Shown here piece by piece: positions 35,844 through 44,562 of a DNA stretch of 64,000 nucleotides; the first letter of the stretch is position 1, and the number at the start of each line of letters is the position of its first letter. A program made the translations under genes and the position numbers. The notes beneath the pieces were generated by a model. The model did no database searches. It was not told the origin of the DNA and saw only the letters and a program-made list of their open reading frames with translations. The stretch covers positions 1 to 64,000 of the forward strand of contig JAYQSI010000009.1 of assembly GCA_038146785.1 (NCBI GenBank), in the 5' to 3' direction. Source of the DNA: VMDJ01 sp038146785 (GTDB taxonomy: Bacteria; Pseudomonadota; Gammaproteobacteria; Chromatiales; Chromatiaceae).

Positions 35844-37830
35844 AGCTTTAGTGGCGAGCGCTCGGCTTGCAGATGATCTCTTCGCAGACTGTTCAACGAC
35901 TCATCAAACACAACACGACCAAAGCTACCGTAGTGCGGCAATTTATAGCCCAAACCTTCTATAGCCTCAGCTGAGCTGGCGGCAATAAACCCAATGCCTT
36001 GTCCCATCAGTGCGATGGTGTTTCGTTCAGGATAGGTTTGTTGATCAATGCGTAATGTTGTCTGGCTTAGCTGCTGATCTGAGCGTTGAAAATCATTGAG
36101 TCGATCTTCAAGGTATCGATTATTCCAACCGAGCAAGATCGCAGGTAGGTGCGGATCTAACGGTTCGATATCGATCTGGGCTTGCAGCAGCGGGTAGCGT
36201 TGCTTCAACGTTTGCGCAAACCCAACCCAAGCTTTTTGTTCATCAGCGCTAGCAGCGGTGGGGATGACTAGCGTGGTCGCTTGGCTGAACAGTTGATTGA
36301 ATGCCGGTGGTTGTTCACGCGGGTCAAGGTAACGCAGCACGTCGTAGTGTGGGTCAATATGAAGTTGCTTCACCTGATCGTTAATCTCGATCGTGATAAA
36401 GAGTCTTCTTGCATCATGATGGCATCACGATGGCGTTTGCCGTTGGCATCAATCCACTCATAAGGCACATATAAAGGTTGGGCAGAACCGCTTTGTTTCA
36501 AGGTAACGCTGAGTGAGGAATCTGTGTGGTCTATCTTTTCCACACTGAGCTTGCTGGCACGCGCTTGATTGATCCATTGCTCAGCATGTTGTCGCAGCTC
36601 AGGATGTTCAGAAAGCAAGGTATTTAACACTCTAGAGAATCCGACACGCTGATAGCGATGTGTTGTCCAAAGGCGTTTCAAGCCGGCATTAAAAGCATCT
36701 TCGCCCATTGCGGTGTGCAACATATGAAACAGCATCAATGATTTGTCGTAGCCCAAGGCTTGCGATCGATCATCATGTCGACTTTTAAAGGAGGTAAGTG
36801 GCTGATCATTTTGTTCGGCAGCAAAGTTGGTGTAACGCTGCAGTGATTTAAGTCGATGCCCAAGGTCACTACCGGTTTTCGCTTTCATGCGATGGTCGGC
36901 AAGATAAGCGGTGAGTCCCTCGCTCCAATTACCTAAAGCGTGATCAACCCAAATACCATTACCAAGCCAGTTGTGTGCAATCTCATGCGGTAATGAGCTT
37001 TTCGGGATGAAGGGCAAGCGCATCACGCGACTACCCAATAAAGTGAAAGAGGGCATGCCAAAGCCGGTTTGCCAACGGTTCTCAATCACCGCGAATTTGG
37101 CAAACGGATAAGGTCCAATCAGTTCACTGTATTCATCAATCGATTCAGCGCTCTGCGAGAGGTATATCTCAGCTAGTTCAGGGTCAGGCGCTAATAACCA
37201 CACTTGAAGAGATAGCGCCTTATGCTGTCTTTGGTACAGGGTGTAATCGCCAGCCAGCAGATACAGATCATCGTGCGGCACTTGAGATGACCAGGTGATC
37301 GAATGCTCATCTGTTTGGCGCGCGCCGGCACTGATGACTTCCCAGTTGGCATGGCGTTGGGTGCGAATGTTGAAGCGGCTGATCGGCAGATCGCTCGCCG
37401 GATACCACGCCACGCTGCCGTCGAGATAGGCGCCCGAATCATCTAAAAAGCCTAACGGCATATCGCTTGGCTTGCTCTTGAATAAGGTCAGCTTGCCTCG
37501 GTATTCCATCTCGAGCGATTCGACAGGTTTATCGGTGTTCAAGCGATAAGTGGTTATCCAAGGATGTGAATCATCGACTATCGTGGCATCGAGGTTATGT
37601 TGCAGGCCTTTATTAAGGTTGAAGGTCCATTCGGTGGTGGGAGATTCGAAACGTAGACTGTCTTTGACATGGATTTCCCCTGAAGCTGGGGTGAGAATCA
37701 CCTGCATGTCATGCTGCACACTCTGGGCTAGAGCCCACGAGGGAAAAATGATGAGACACCACAACACACCATATCGAATTTGGCGCCACGCATTGGTGGG
37801 GCTGATGGGGTTGTTTAGCAGTTTAAGCAT
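35831..37830 (-). pseudogene. M1-type metallopeptidase, frameshifted
   Basis: About 666 residues when repaired. A signal peptide (GVLWCLIIFPSWALA) is followed by an M1 N-terminal beta domain, then the zinc site HEIAHNW with the third ligand Glu in NWSEGL. The frame breaks in the A run at 36398-36400: one more base turns DSLSRSRLTIR into DSFITIEINDQV and joins the remaining 180 residues (KQLHIDPHYDVLRYLDP). The C-terminal domain is of unknown fold. Probably a periplasmic aminopeptidase-like enzyme. Its 5' end overlaps the divergent ChaN gene by 83 bases. Confidence 0.85.
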
Positions 37831-38911
37831 TGCGCAATCATCTCTTCCTGAATGGCCGGTTTTTCAAACCCAGCAACAACAGCAGTTAAGCACGATTTTG
37901 CAGCAGTCGACACCGGGGCAGGTGGTGTATGTAGGTGAAACCCACAATCGATACGCTGATCATCTGTTGCAGGGCGCGGTACTGGCAAGCTTTGTTGACC
38001 AAGGCAAGCCTGTCGCCATAGGTGTGGAGTGGTTCCAGCGACCTTTCCAGTCAGTCGTTAATCGTTATATCGCCGGCGAGATCTCAGAGGCAGAGCTGCT
38101 CAGAGGGACGGAATACTTTAAGCGTTGGGGTTTTGATTACCGTCACTACCGCGCGCTGATGCGTTATGCCCGTGAGCATAAGATTCCTGTGATCGCGATG
38201 AATGCCGCGAAAGAAGTGACCGATGCGGTCATGATGCAGGGTTTAGATAACGTGTCTGCATCGATTAAAGCTCAGCTGCCACTGTCATATGACTTTGATA
38301 TTGGTGATTACCGTAAGGCGTTGGAAAAGATTTTTGGTCAACATGATCATGCTGAGGAATCAGGTGATGATGGTGTTGATCGTTTCATGCAGGTGCAACT
38401 GACGTGGGATGAAACCATGGCTGAGTCAGTCGCTCGCTACATGCAACAAAACCCAAGCTCACACATCGTTGTGCTCGCCGGCCGCGGGCATGTGCATAAA
38501 GCCGGTATTCCATCGCGTGTTACACGTCGCGTGGGTGGTCGTTCACTCATTATCAACAGCTACCAAGCTGACTCGCCATTTAACGAAGCTGACTATTGGG
38601 TACTGCAAGAAGATATCAAGTTACCTAAAAAAGGTTTGATGGCAGTCGGTCTTACCGATGCACAGCATGGTGTTGAAGTGACTTCTATTGCACCTTATTC
38701 AAAAGCAGCTGAGGCAGGTATGAAGCTAGGTGACCGTATCGTTGCCATCGATAGCACAACCATCAATGACTTTATCGATGTGAAGATGGCATTGATGGAT
38801 GCCGCACCGGGTGATCAGGTGCGAGCATTAGTGCTTCGCCAAGAAGGTGATCAAGAAGTTAGCTTACCTCTGCAGCTTTCTTTGGTTGATCCGCCGGCTG
38901 AGCCGCATTAA
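37748..38911 (+). CDS. ChaN-family protein with C-terminal PDZ domain
   Basis: About 387 residues from ATG 37748 (or 37751) behind GAGGG. A signal peptide (HALVGLMGLFSSLSIAQ) is followed by the ChaN/DUF399 domain, with YVGETHNRYADH at the start and VVLAGRGHVHKAGIP near its end; ChaN-like proteins bind heme in a Tiki/EreA-like fold. From about 300 a PDZ domain follows (GLTDAQHGVEVTSI, KLGDRIVAIDS). It is exported, probably periplasmic or outer-membrane anchored; no lipobox Cys is seen. Both ends overlap opposite-strand genes: 83 bases with the peptidase and 53 bases with the photolyase. Confidence 0.85.
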   Translation: MMRHHNTPYRIWRHALVGLMGLFSSLSIAQSSLPEWPVFQTQQQQQLSTILQQSTPGQVVYVGETHNRYADHLLQGAVLASFVDQGKPVAIGVEWFQRPFQSVVNRYIAGEISEAELLRGTEYFKRWGFDYRHYRALMRYAREHKIPVIAMNAAKEVTDAVMMQGLDNVSASIKAQLPLSYDFDIGDYRKALEKIFGQHDHAEESGDDGVDRFMQVQLTWDETMAESVARYMQQNPSSHIVVLAGRGHVHKAGIPSRVTRRVGGRSLIINSYQADSPFNEADYWVLQEDIKLPKKGLMAVGLTDAQHGVEVTSIAPYSKAAEAGMKLGDRIVAIDSTTINDFIDVKMALMDAAPGDQVRALVLRQEGDQEVSLPLQLSLVDPPAEPH

Positions 38912-40433
38912 ACCGTTGGCGTAAAGCCTCTGCTGCAACTTTAATCGCGGCACGTTTTTCATCATCTAGCTTACCTAACATGCGCCATTGCATGCCTGCG
39001 CGAGGATGTTGTGAGAAGCGCTCTTCGTGTCGATCGAGGAAGTCCCAATACAAAGTTGTGAAAGGACAGGCTTTTTCACCGACGGCCTCACCGGGTTTGT
39101 AACAACAGGACTTGCAGTAGTTACTCATCTTATCGATGTAACGACCCGATGCAGCATACGGCTTAGAGGCTAAAAGACCACCGTCAGCATATTGCGACAT
39201 GCCTATGGTGTTGGGTGATTCCACCCATTCAACCGCATCGACATAGATGCCTAAATACCATTCATGCAGTGCTTGCGGTTTAACGCCATATAACAACCCA
39301 AATAAGCCGGTGACCATCAGTCGTTGAATGTGATGAGCATAGCCGGTATCCAAGGTTTGCTTAATCGCATGATGTAAGCAGTTCATTTCGGTGTCAGCGG
39401 TCCAATAAAATTCTGGCAGAGGCTGCTCAGCCGCTAAGGCGTTTTGATGAATATAGTCAGGACCTTCGGTCATATAGATGCCGCGCACATACTCTCGCCA
39501 TCCAACAATTTGGCGCACAAAACCTTCAACAGCCGCGAGTGGTGCATGACCTTTCTCGTAAGCGGCAACAGCAGCTTTAATCACTTCGCGAGGATTAAGT
39601 AATTTTAGATTTAGGCTTGATGAGATCAGGCTGTGATAAAGAAATGGCTCATCAGTCCACATGGCATCTTGGTATTGACCAAAACTGACTAAGTGATGAT
39701 TCACAAACTCATCGAGTCGTTGCAATGCTTGCTCGCGCGTAACCGGCCACAAGCCTTGTTCTATTGTGCCGGGGTTGTTGGGGAAGGTCTCTTCAATCCA
39801 AGCCGCCATGTTGATGGTGATGTCATCTGGATCAAATCGAGTTGGCTGATCAATCCAGCCCGGACCTTCTTTACCAAAGCTACCGCGATTCTCTTTATCG
39901 AAATTCCATTGTCCGCTGATCGGGTTTTTACCTTCCATTAGGATGTCGTGGCGTTTACGCATCTCGCGATAGAAGGTTTCCATGACTAAGCTTTTACGTG
40001 AGCTGCGCCATTGGCTGAATTCTTCAACAGAACACATGAAATGCGTGTCTTCAACGATCGTTAGTGGAGTGCGCGTTTGCTGACAAACCGATTCAATCGC
40101 GGCCTTAACCTTGTGATCACCAGGTTCAGTTACCCAGAGTTCGGCATCAGGGAATTCGGCCATGTAATGCAGTAAGGCCGTTTCGAAAGATTCCGCATGT
40201 GGCTCATCTAAAGTGCAATAACTGACATCCCAGCCACGCTGAATTAACCACAGGGCATGGTGACGCATCGCCGATAGAAATAGGGCGGTACGCATCTTAT
40301 GCGAGGGCGGGTGAGTGGATTCTTGGCGAACCTCAAGCATCAGAAAACGATCAGATGCTTTATCGATTTCTTTCAGCAGTGTGCTGCCATGATCAAGTTG
40401 ATCACCCAGTATTAATCCAATGCGACGTGTCAT
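38859..40433 (-). CDS. Cryptochrome/photolyase-related protein (FeS-BCP group)
   Basis: 524 residues of the deoxyribodipyrimidine photolyase-related family, which binds FAD and a [4Fe-4S] cluster and repairs (6-4) photoproducts in known members. The N-terminus RRIGLILGDQLDHGS, the QWNFDKENR loop, FVRQIVGWREYVRGIY and the cysteine cluster CKSCCYKPGEAVGEKACP are present. The DUF2256 gene ahead overlaps its start by four bases. Confidence 0.92.
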   Translation of the reverse strand: MTRRIGLILGDQLDHGSTLLKEIDKASDRFLMLEVRQESTHPPSHKMRTALFLSAMRHHALWLIQRGWDVSYCTLDEPHAESFETALLHYMAEFPDAELWVTEPGDHKVKAAIESVCQQTRTPLTIVEDTHFMCSVEEFSQWRSSRKSLVMETFYREMRKRHDILMEGKNPISGQWNFDKENRGSFGKEGPGWIDQPTRFDPDDITINMAAWIEETFPNNPGTIEQGLWPVTREQALQRLDEFVNHHLVSFGQYQDAMWTDEPFLYHSLISSSLNLKLLNPREVIKAAVAAYEKGHAPLAAVEGFVRQIVGWREYVRGIYMTEGPDYIHQNALAAEQPLPEFYWTADTEMNCLHHAIKQTLDTGYAHHIQRLMVTGLFGLLYGVKPQALHEWYLGIYVDAVEWVESPNTIGMSQYADGGLLASKPYAASGRYIDKMSNYCKSCCYKPGEAVGEKACPFTTLYWDFLDRHEERFSQHPRAGMQWRMLGKLDDEKRAAIKVAAEALRQRFNAAQPADQPKKAAEVS

Positions 40434-40573
40434 AGTCGTTTTGCCTCATGTCGACAACGGTCAGAACAAAAACGTACTTCATCCCAGCAGCGTTCCCACT
40501 TTTTACGCCATGCAAAAGGGCGTTGGCAGTGAACGCAGGTTTTTGTAGGTAGGGTGAGCTTTTTGTGTGCCAT
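40430..40573 (-). CDS. DUF2256 zinc-ribbon-like protein
   Basis: 47 residues, short but unmistakable: CVHCQRPFAWRKKWERCW then VRFCSDRCRHEA, the C-x2-C...C-x3-C knuckle with FxWRKKW that defines DUF2256. The family nearly always sits with photolyase-related genes; here the stop overlaps the photolyase start (ATGA), so translation is coupled. Function unknown; a helper for cluster or flavin loading is possible. Confidence 0.9.
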   Translation of the reverse strand: MAHKKLTLPTKTCVHCQRPFAWRKKWERCWDEVRFCSDRCRHEAKRL

Positions 40574-40626
40574 ACCGACATTCTCGTAGAAGTCGGTAAA
40601 AACAGAGAGTGGGGTTGTTTAAGACT

Positions 40627-41373
40627 TTACTGGCAAAGCCCAAAACCGCGATCGTTGGCGAGCTTTTGTGCAGCTTTTATCCGGTCATCTGTGTTCGGAT
40701 GGGTGGACAAGAAGCTATAAGACGCATCGGGGTTATCTTGTTTAATCACATCGCCAACGCGCGTCATGCCACAAGGGCTATAACCGGCAATGCTGGCCAA
40801 ACGCATACCGCGCTCATCGGCTTCGCGTTCTTCATCGCGTGAATAAGCATTAACGATAGCTTTGGTGCCAAGATCTACCACGGTGCCACCAAAAGGAATA
40901 AAGGCGCCGGCAACGGTACCTAATACCGTGCTAGCGGCATTGGCACGCTCATTACGGATTTCACGCAGCTCGCCATGGCGCAGCTCCAAGTGGGCAAGTT
41001 CATGCCCGAGTAGATTACCGAGTGCTTCTTGATCTAAGCCGAGCTGATGCAAGGTATCCAAAGTGAGTGCCACAAAATGCTCGCCTCCCTCAGTCCAGGC
41101 AAAGGCGTTAATCCCCTCGTTATCCACCAGCGCTAAGGTCGCTTTGACTCGTGCATGTCGACTGACCTGAATGAAGGCTTCGCGAGCGTTATACAGATCA
41201 CCACCACGGAGCAGGCGAGTGCGGCCATCAGGTAAATGGATCTCGACATCTTGCGCGGTATGCCGATCCCACCAAGCATCACTTGGCGCCCAAATGGCGG
41301 TGCGCTCAGGGGTGCTTTGGCATCCGCTGAGTGTCAACGCAAAGGTAATTAAAAGGAGTAGACGAATTCGCAT
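40627..41373 (-). CDS. M48-family metallopeptidase lipoprotein
   Basis: 248 residues. The N-terminus is a lipoprotein signal with lipobox LSGC (Cys18). The zinc motif is HELAH in GNLLGHELAHLELRH, with the third ligand Glu in EEREADERGM. Related to LoiP/BepA-type envelope proteases that maintain outer-membrane proteins. A single gene with no clear operon partner. Confidence 0.9.
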   Translation of the reverse strand: MRIRLLLLITFALTLSGCQSTPERTAIWAPSDAWWDRHTAQDVEIHLPDGRTRLLRGGDLYNAREAFIQVSRHARVKATLALVDNEGINAFAWTEGGEHFVALTLDTLHQLGLDQEALGNLLGHELAHLELRHGELREIRNERANAASTVLGTVAGAFIPFGGTVVDLGTKAIVNAYSRDEEREADERGMRLASIAGYSPCGMTRVGDVIKQDNPDASYSFLSTHPNTDDRIKAAQKLANDRGFGLCQ

Positions 41374-41406
41374 TACCGGATGGTAACGCGAACCGGGAGT
41401 AAAGGC

Positions 41407-42234
41407 TTATTTGGCTGAGTAGTTAAGAGCTCTGACATCATTCCAGTCGACGTCACTTGCTGAGTCAATGCCGCTAAATTGAAGTGCAGCTAACAGCTCA
41501 CGTCCTTCTTCGCTGTTGTTAAGGTTCAGAAATGCAGATTGAATCTGGCGTCTTTGTGATGCGCTAATGCGTGGATGTGCTGCAATCGCATGCGGCGTGT
41601 AGCCTTTGGTTTTCCAGAGAATTTTTAACTGGCTTTTGGTCTCTGGCTCGATCAGATCAAAGGTTCTTTCGATGCCGCCACCTGCAGGATAAAGACCCAT
41701 GGCAACAGATCGGTAAACCGAATCATGTGACTTCACATAGTGTGGCTTGATCTGAATATCTTGGCCTTTAAGCTCGGCTGTCGGAAGCACTGTTGCGGCA
41801 AAGGCAAGTGGCGCAGGAAATGCCATAGAGGCGTTATTGAGATCGTTGAGAGAAGTTAGTTTCGCATCCTTCTGGGCAACGATAATGCCGCGGATCTTTT
41901 TATCCGCTTGTTTAGCTATCGCAACATAGCCAGGTGACTGACTGTAAAAGGTGTAGTGGAGTGGGTTCATGTACGCCAGGTCATATTCTCCCTCACTAAG
42001 CTTCTTCTCAAACAACGGGATGCTAGGCGCAGTCGCAAATGAAATCTGAATGCCAGTCTCTTCACTGATGCGCTTAAGAATGGGGCTCCATTTATTGGCC
42101 AACTTGCTAGCAGACTGTTGTGGAACCACACCAAAGGTCAGTTTTGTCATGTCATCTGCAGTAGCCAATGTGGGCATGTAAACACAAACCAGTAGGGTGC
42201 TTAAAAGAGTACGAAAAGACGGCATTTGGGTCAT
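41407..42234 (-). CDS. PhnD-type phosphate/phosphonate-binding protein, orphan
   Basis: About 275 residues from ATG 42234 (or 42225); the longer frame to 42327 reaches the tRNA terminator and is unlikely. Signal peptide FRTLLSTLLVCVYMPTLATA, then the PhnD-like fold (LTFGVVPQQSASKLANKW, YDLAYMNPLHYTFYSQ, SHDSVYRSVAMG). No permease or ATPase gene is close, so it may act as a sensor input or serve a distant transporter. Confidence 0.8.
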   Translation of the reverse strand: MTQMPSFRTLLSTLLVCVYMPTLATADDMTKLTFGVVPQQSASKLANKWSPILKRISEETGIQISFATAPSIPLFEKKLSEGEYDLAYMNPLHYTFYSQSPGYVAIAKQADKKIRGIIVAQKDAKLTSLNDLNNASMAFPAPLAFAATVLPTAELKGQDIQIKPHYVKSHDSVYRSVAMGLYPAGGGIERTFDLIEPETKSQLKILWKTKGYTPHAIAAHPRISASQRRQIQSAFLNLNNSEEGRELLAALQFSGIDSASDVDWNDVRALNYSAK

Positions 42235-42328
42235 CCAATTCAAGGTGGTGTAAAGATAGGGATGTGTCGGCTTGGAACTGCGTTGCTTAATGGGATTTAA
42301 GCGATTTTGAGAAAAATATTTGGGCAAG

Positions 42329-42365
42329 AAAAAAGCCCGAAATCTTGCGAAATCGGGCTTTTTTT
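42329..42365 (-). terminator. Terminator of tRNA-Asn
   Basis: Stem AAGCCCGA/TCGGGCTT with A and T runs on the two sides; it lies six bases beyond the tRNA 3' end and could also stop opposite-strand transcription. Confidence 0.85.
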
Positions 42366-42371
42366 AGAATT

Positions 42372-42446
42372 TGGCTCCTCAGGCTGGATTCGAACCAGCG
42401 ACCAACGGATTAACAGTCCGCTGCGCTACCGCTGCGCCACTGAGGA
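42372..42446 (-). tRNA. tRNA-Asn (GTT)
   Basis: 75 bases with encoded CCA. Acceptor TCCTCAG/CTGAGGA, anticodon loop CTGTTAA giving GTT, T-arm GGTTCGAATCC. Confidence 0.97.
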
Positions 42447-42457
42447 AGTGTAACGAG

Positions 42458-42503
42458 GGCGGAATATTACTGTCGCATGACGGGAGGGTCAAGCTATTCC
42501 GCC
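42458..42503. repeat. 9-bp inverted repeat enclosing the tRNA-Asn promoter
   Basis: GGCGGAATA (42458-42466) and TATTCCGCC (42495-42503) flank the promoter, one arm covering part of the -10 box. Confidence 0.5.
42464..42492 (-). promoter_or_regulatory. Sigma-70 promoter of tRNA-Asn
   Basis: TTGACC (42487-42492), 17 bases, TAATAT (42464-42469) on the minus strand, 17 bases before the mature tRNA 5' end. Confidence 0.8.
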
Positions 42504-42509
42504 AAAAAC

Positions 42510-43694
42510 TCAGGCGATGGCTTTCTCAATTCTGTCGAGCGCGTTGCTCAGATTTTCCATACTGGTAGCGATCGAAATACGTGCAAAACCCGGAGCGCCA
42601 AATGCGCTACCTGGTACCAACGCAACACCGGCTTTTTCGATCAAGTATTCGGCTAACTCAAGGTCATCATTCACGCCATCGATGGCATCAATCAGGCCTG
42701 TGACAGAAGGGAAAACATAGAAGGTGCCATCAGTTGATAAACATTCAACGCCAGGCATCTTGTTTAAGCGATCGACAACATAATCGTGACGTTGCTTAAA
42801 GTGCACCATCATGTCAGCGATGCATTGCTGCGGACCATTGAGCGCCGCTTCAGCTGCATACTGAGAGATAGAGGTTGGGTTAGAGGTGCTCTGCGATTGG
42901 ATCTTCTTCATCGCTTTGATGATGCTCGCAGGGCCTGCGGCATAACCAATACGCCAACCGGTCATCGAATAGGCTTTTGAGACGCCATTGAGGACCATGG
43001 TGCGGTCGGTAAGGTCAGGGCAGGCATTCAGAATGTTCACAAAGCTACCGGCATCCCAAAGGATGTGCTCATACATATCGTCGGTCGCGATCAACACATG
43101 GGGATGCTGACGAAGTACCTCACCCAGTGCAGCAAGTTCATCTTTGCTATATGCCATGCCCGTTGGGTTGGATGGGCTATTAATCACGAACAAACGTGTC
43201 TTTGGTGTGATCGCCGCCGCTAGTTGCTCAGGTGTGATCTTAAATTGGGTTTCAGCACCACATTCAACAACAACTGGCACGCCATCAGCGAGCAAGGTCA
43301 TGTCGGGATATGACACCCAGTAAGGTGCAGGGATGATCACTTCATCACCGGCATCAAGGATCGCTTGCGCTAAGTTATAAAAACTTTGCTTGCCGCCCAC
43401 AGACACAAGGATTTGATCTGCTGCGTAATCAAAACCGTTATCACGCTTGAACTTGTCCATGATCGCTTGCTTCAAGCTCGCTGTGCCATCAACTGCGGTG
43501 TATTTGGTCTTGCCCGAATTAATCGCTTCAATCGCTGCCGCTTTAATGTGGTCAGGGGTATCGAAGTCTGGCTCGCCAGCACCTAGGCCAATCACATCTT
43601 TACCCTCGGCGCGTAAAGCAGCAGCACGGGCGGTGATCGCAAGAGTTGGAGAAGGCTTAACCGCTTGAACGCGGGCAGATAATTTAGAGCTCAT
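42510..43694 (-). CDS. Aspartate aminotransferase (class I PLP)
   Basis: 394 residues from ATG 43694, the start that matches the family (MSSKLSARVQAVKPSPTLA). PLP-binding Lys in NGVSKAYSMTGWRIGYAAGP; substrate Arg in FARISIATS. Interconverts aspartate/2-oxoglutarate with oxaloacetate/glutamate; this subgroup can also take prephenate or aromatic acids. Single gene upstream of tRNA-Asn. Confidence 0.92.
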   Translation of the reverse strand: MSSKLSARVQAVKPSPTLAITARAAALRAEGKDVIGLGAGEPDFDTPDHIKAAAIEAINSGKTKYTAVDGTASLKQAIMDKFKRDNGFDYAADQILVSVGGKQSFYNLAQAILDAGDEVIIPAPYWVSYPDMTLLADGVPVVVECGAETQFKITPEQLAAAITPKTRLFVINSPSNPTGMAYSKDELAALGEVLRQHPHVLIATDDMYEHILWDAGSFVNILNACPDLTDRTMVLNGVSKAYSMTGWRIGYAAGPASIIKAMKKIQSQSTSNPTSISQYAAEAALNGPQQCIADMMVHFKQRHDYVVDRLNKMPGVECLSTDGTFYVFPSVTGLIDAIDGVNDDLELAEYLIEKAGVALVPGSAFGAPGFARISIATSMENLSNALDRIEKAIA

Positions 43695-43846
43695 TGAGTG
43701 TGAGGGTCCAAGTGTCAGATACAACAAATTTTCCCAATCATAGCCGATTGCAGCACGCCTAAACATACAAAGATGAGAAAAACTTAGTGCCTTCAAACTG
43801 GGCTTAATAAGCCCTCGTTTTGGCCCCCTCAGATTATTTCATCGGC

Positions 43847-43863
43847 TTAAGGTTCGGTTAAGG
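43847..43863 (+). promoter_or_regulatory. PmrA/QseB-type response-regulator box
   Basis: Direct repeat CTTAAG-N5-GTTAAG, 42 bases before the first gene of the operon. It fits the YTTAAG-N5-YTTAAG pattern of PmrA/QseB regulators, and the operon's fifth gene encodes such a regulator, so autoregulation is likely. Confidence 0.6.
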
Positions 43864-43904
43864 CGCCGGCAGCACACTGCGCTCATCATAAAAGAGGTCT
43901 GTGT

Positions 43905-44562
43905 ATGCCACTTGCTCAAAAACCCGTTTTGGCGCCCCAAGTGCTGATGATGTCAGAGGGGTCAGTTCATCGTCAGTCAGTCGAGGCGATGATCGCGCAT
44001 GACTTCCAGATGCATTACCAGGCTCAAATCACCAGCTTTCATGCCTACTTTGATGGGATTGAAGAATGATCAGGGCGCAATTGTGGCGGCCTTGGGTCTG
44101 CGAGACCCGGTGAACGGAGAGAGCTACGTCGAGCACTATTTAGATGTCTCAATGGAGCAGATGTTGTCATCTGCGTTGGCTCAATCGGTGCAGCGTGATT
44201 CGCTTATGGAAATTGGTAACTTTGCAGTCACTGAGGTGGGCGCAGGTCGTTGGCTGATTACCGCATTGACCGCTGTGCTGGCCTCAATGGAAAAGCAGTG
44301 GGCGGTGTTTACCTGTCGTCCTGAGCTACGAAATGCCTTTAAGCGATTAGGCGTAGACCTTGTCGATTTAGGTGAGGCGCACAAGACGCGTTTGCCAACA
44401 CAAGACCAACAGGCATGGGGTCGCTACTACGACAAAATGCCGCATGTCATGGCGGCTAATGTGGCACAAAGTGGTCAGGCGCTGATTAAAGCTCGAGCGC
44501 ATGACTTGGCCTTGGATCAGCTTTGGCATAACGCTGAGGCGTACACCTTGGATGCCGCATGA
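43905..44562 (+). pseudogene. Thermostable-hemolysin family protein, frameshifted
   Basis: 218 residues when repaired. ATG 43905 has AGAGGT upstream and starts MPLAQKPVLAPQ; one extra T in 44049-44051 breaks the frame at SFHAY. The rest (AIVAALGLRDPVNGESYVEHYLD, ESLMEIGNFAVTEVGAG-like DSLMEIGNFAV, GVDLVDLGEAHKTRL) matches the family named after Vibrio delta-VPH. Despite the name, it resembles acyltransferase-type (GNAT/autoinducer synthase-like) folds in length and layout and has no toxin features. It overlaps the ligase ATG, opening a six-gene run. Confidence 0.8.

Noticed and set aside
37550..37747. Long N-terminal extension of the ChaN-PDZ frame
   Set aside because: It is antisense to the peptidase and lacks a start site; a proper signal peptide begins at 37748-37751.
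42235..42327. Upstream start of the PhnD-type gene
   Set aside because: It would begin at the tRNA-Asn terminator and place the signal peptide 35 residues inside the protein.
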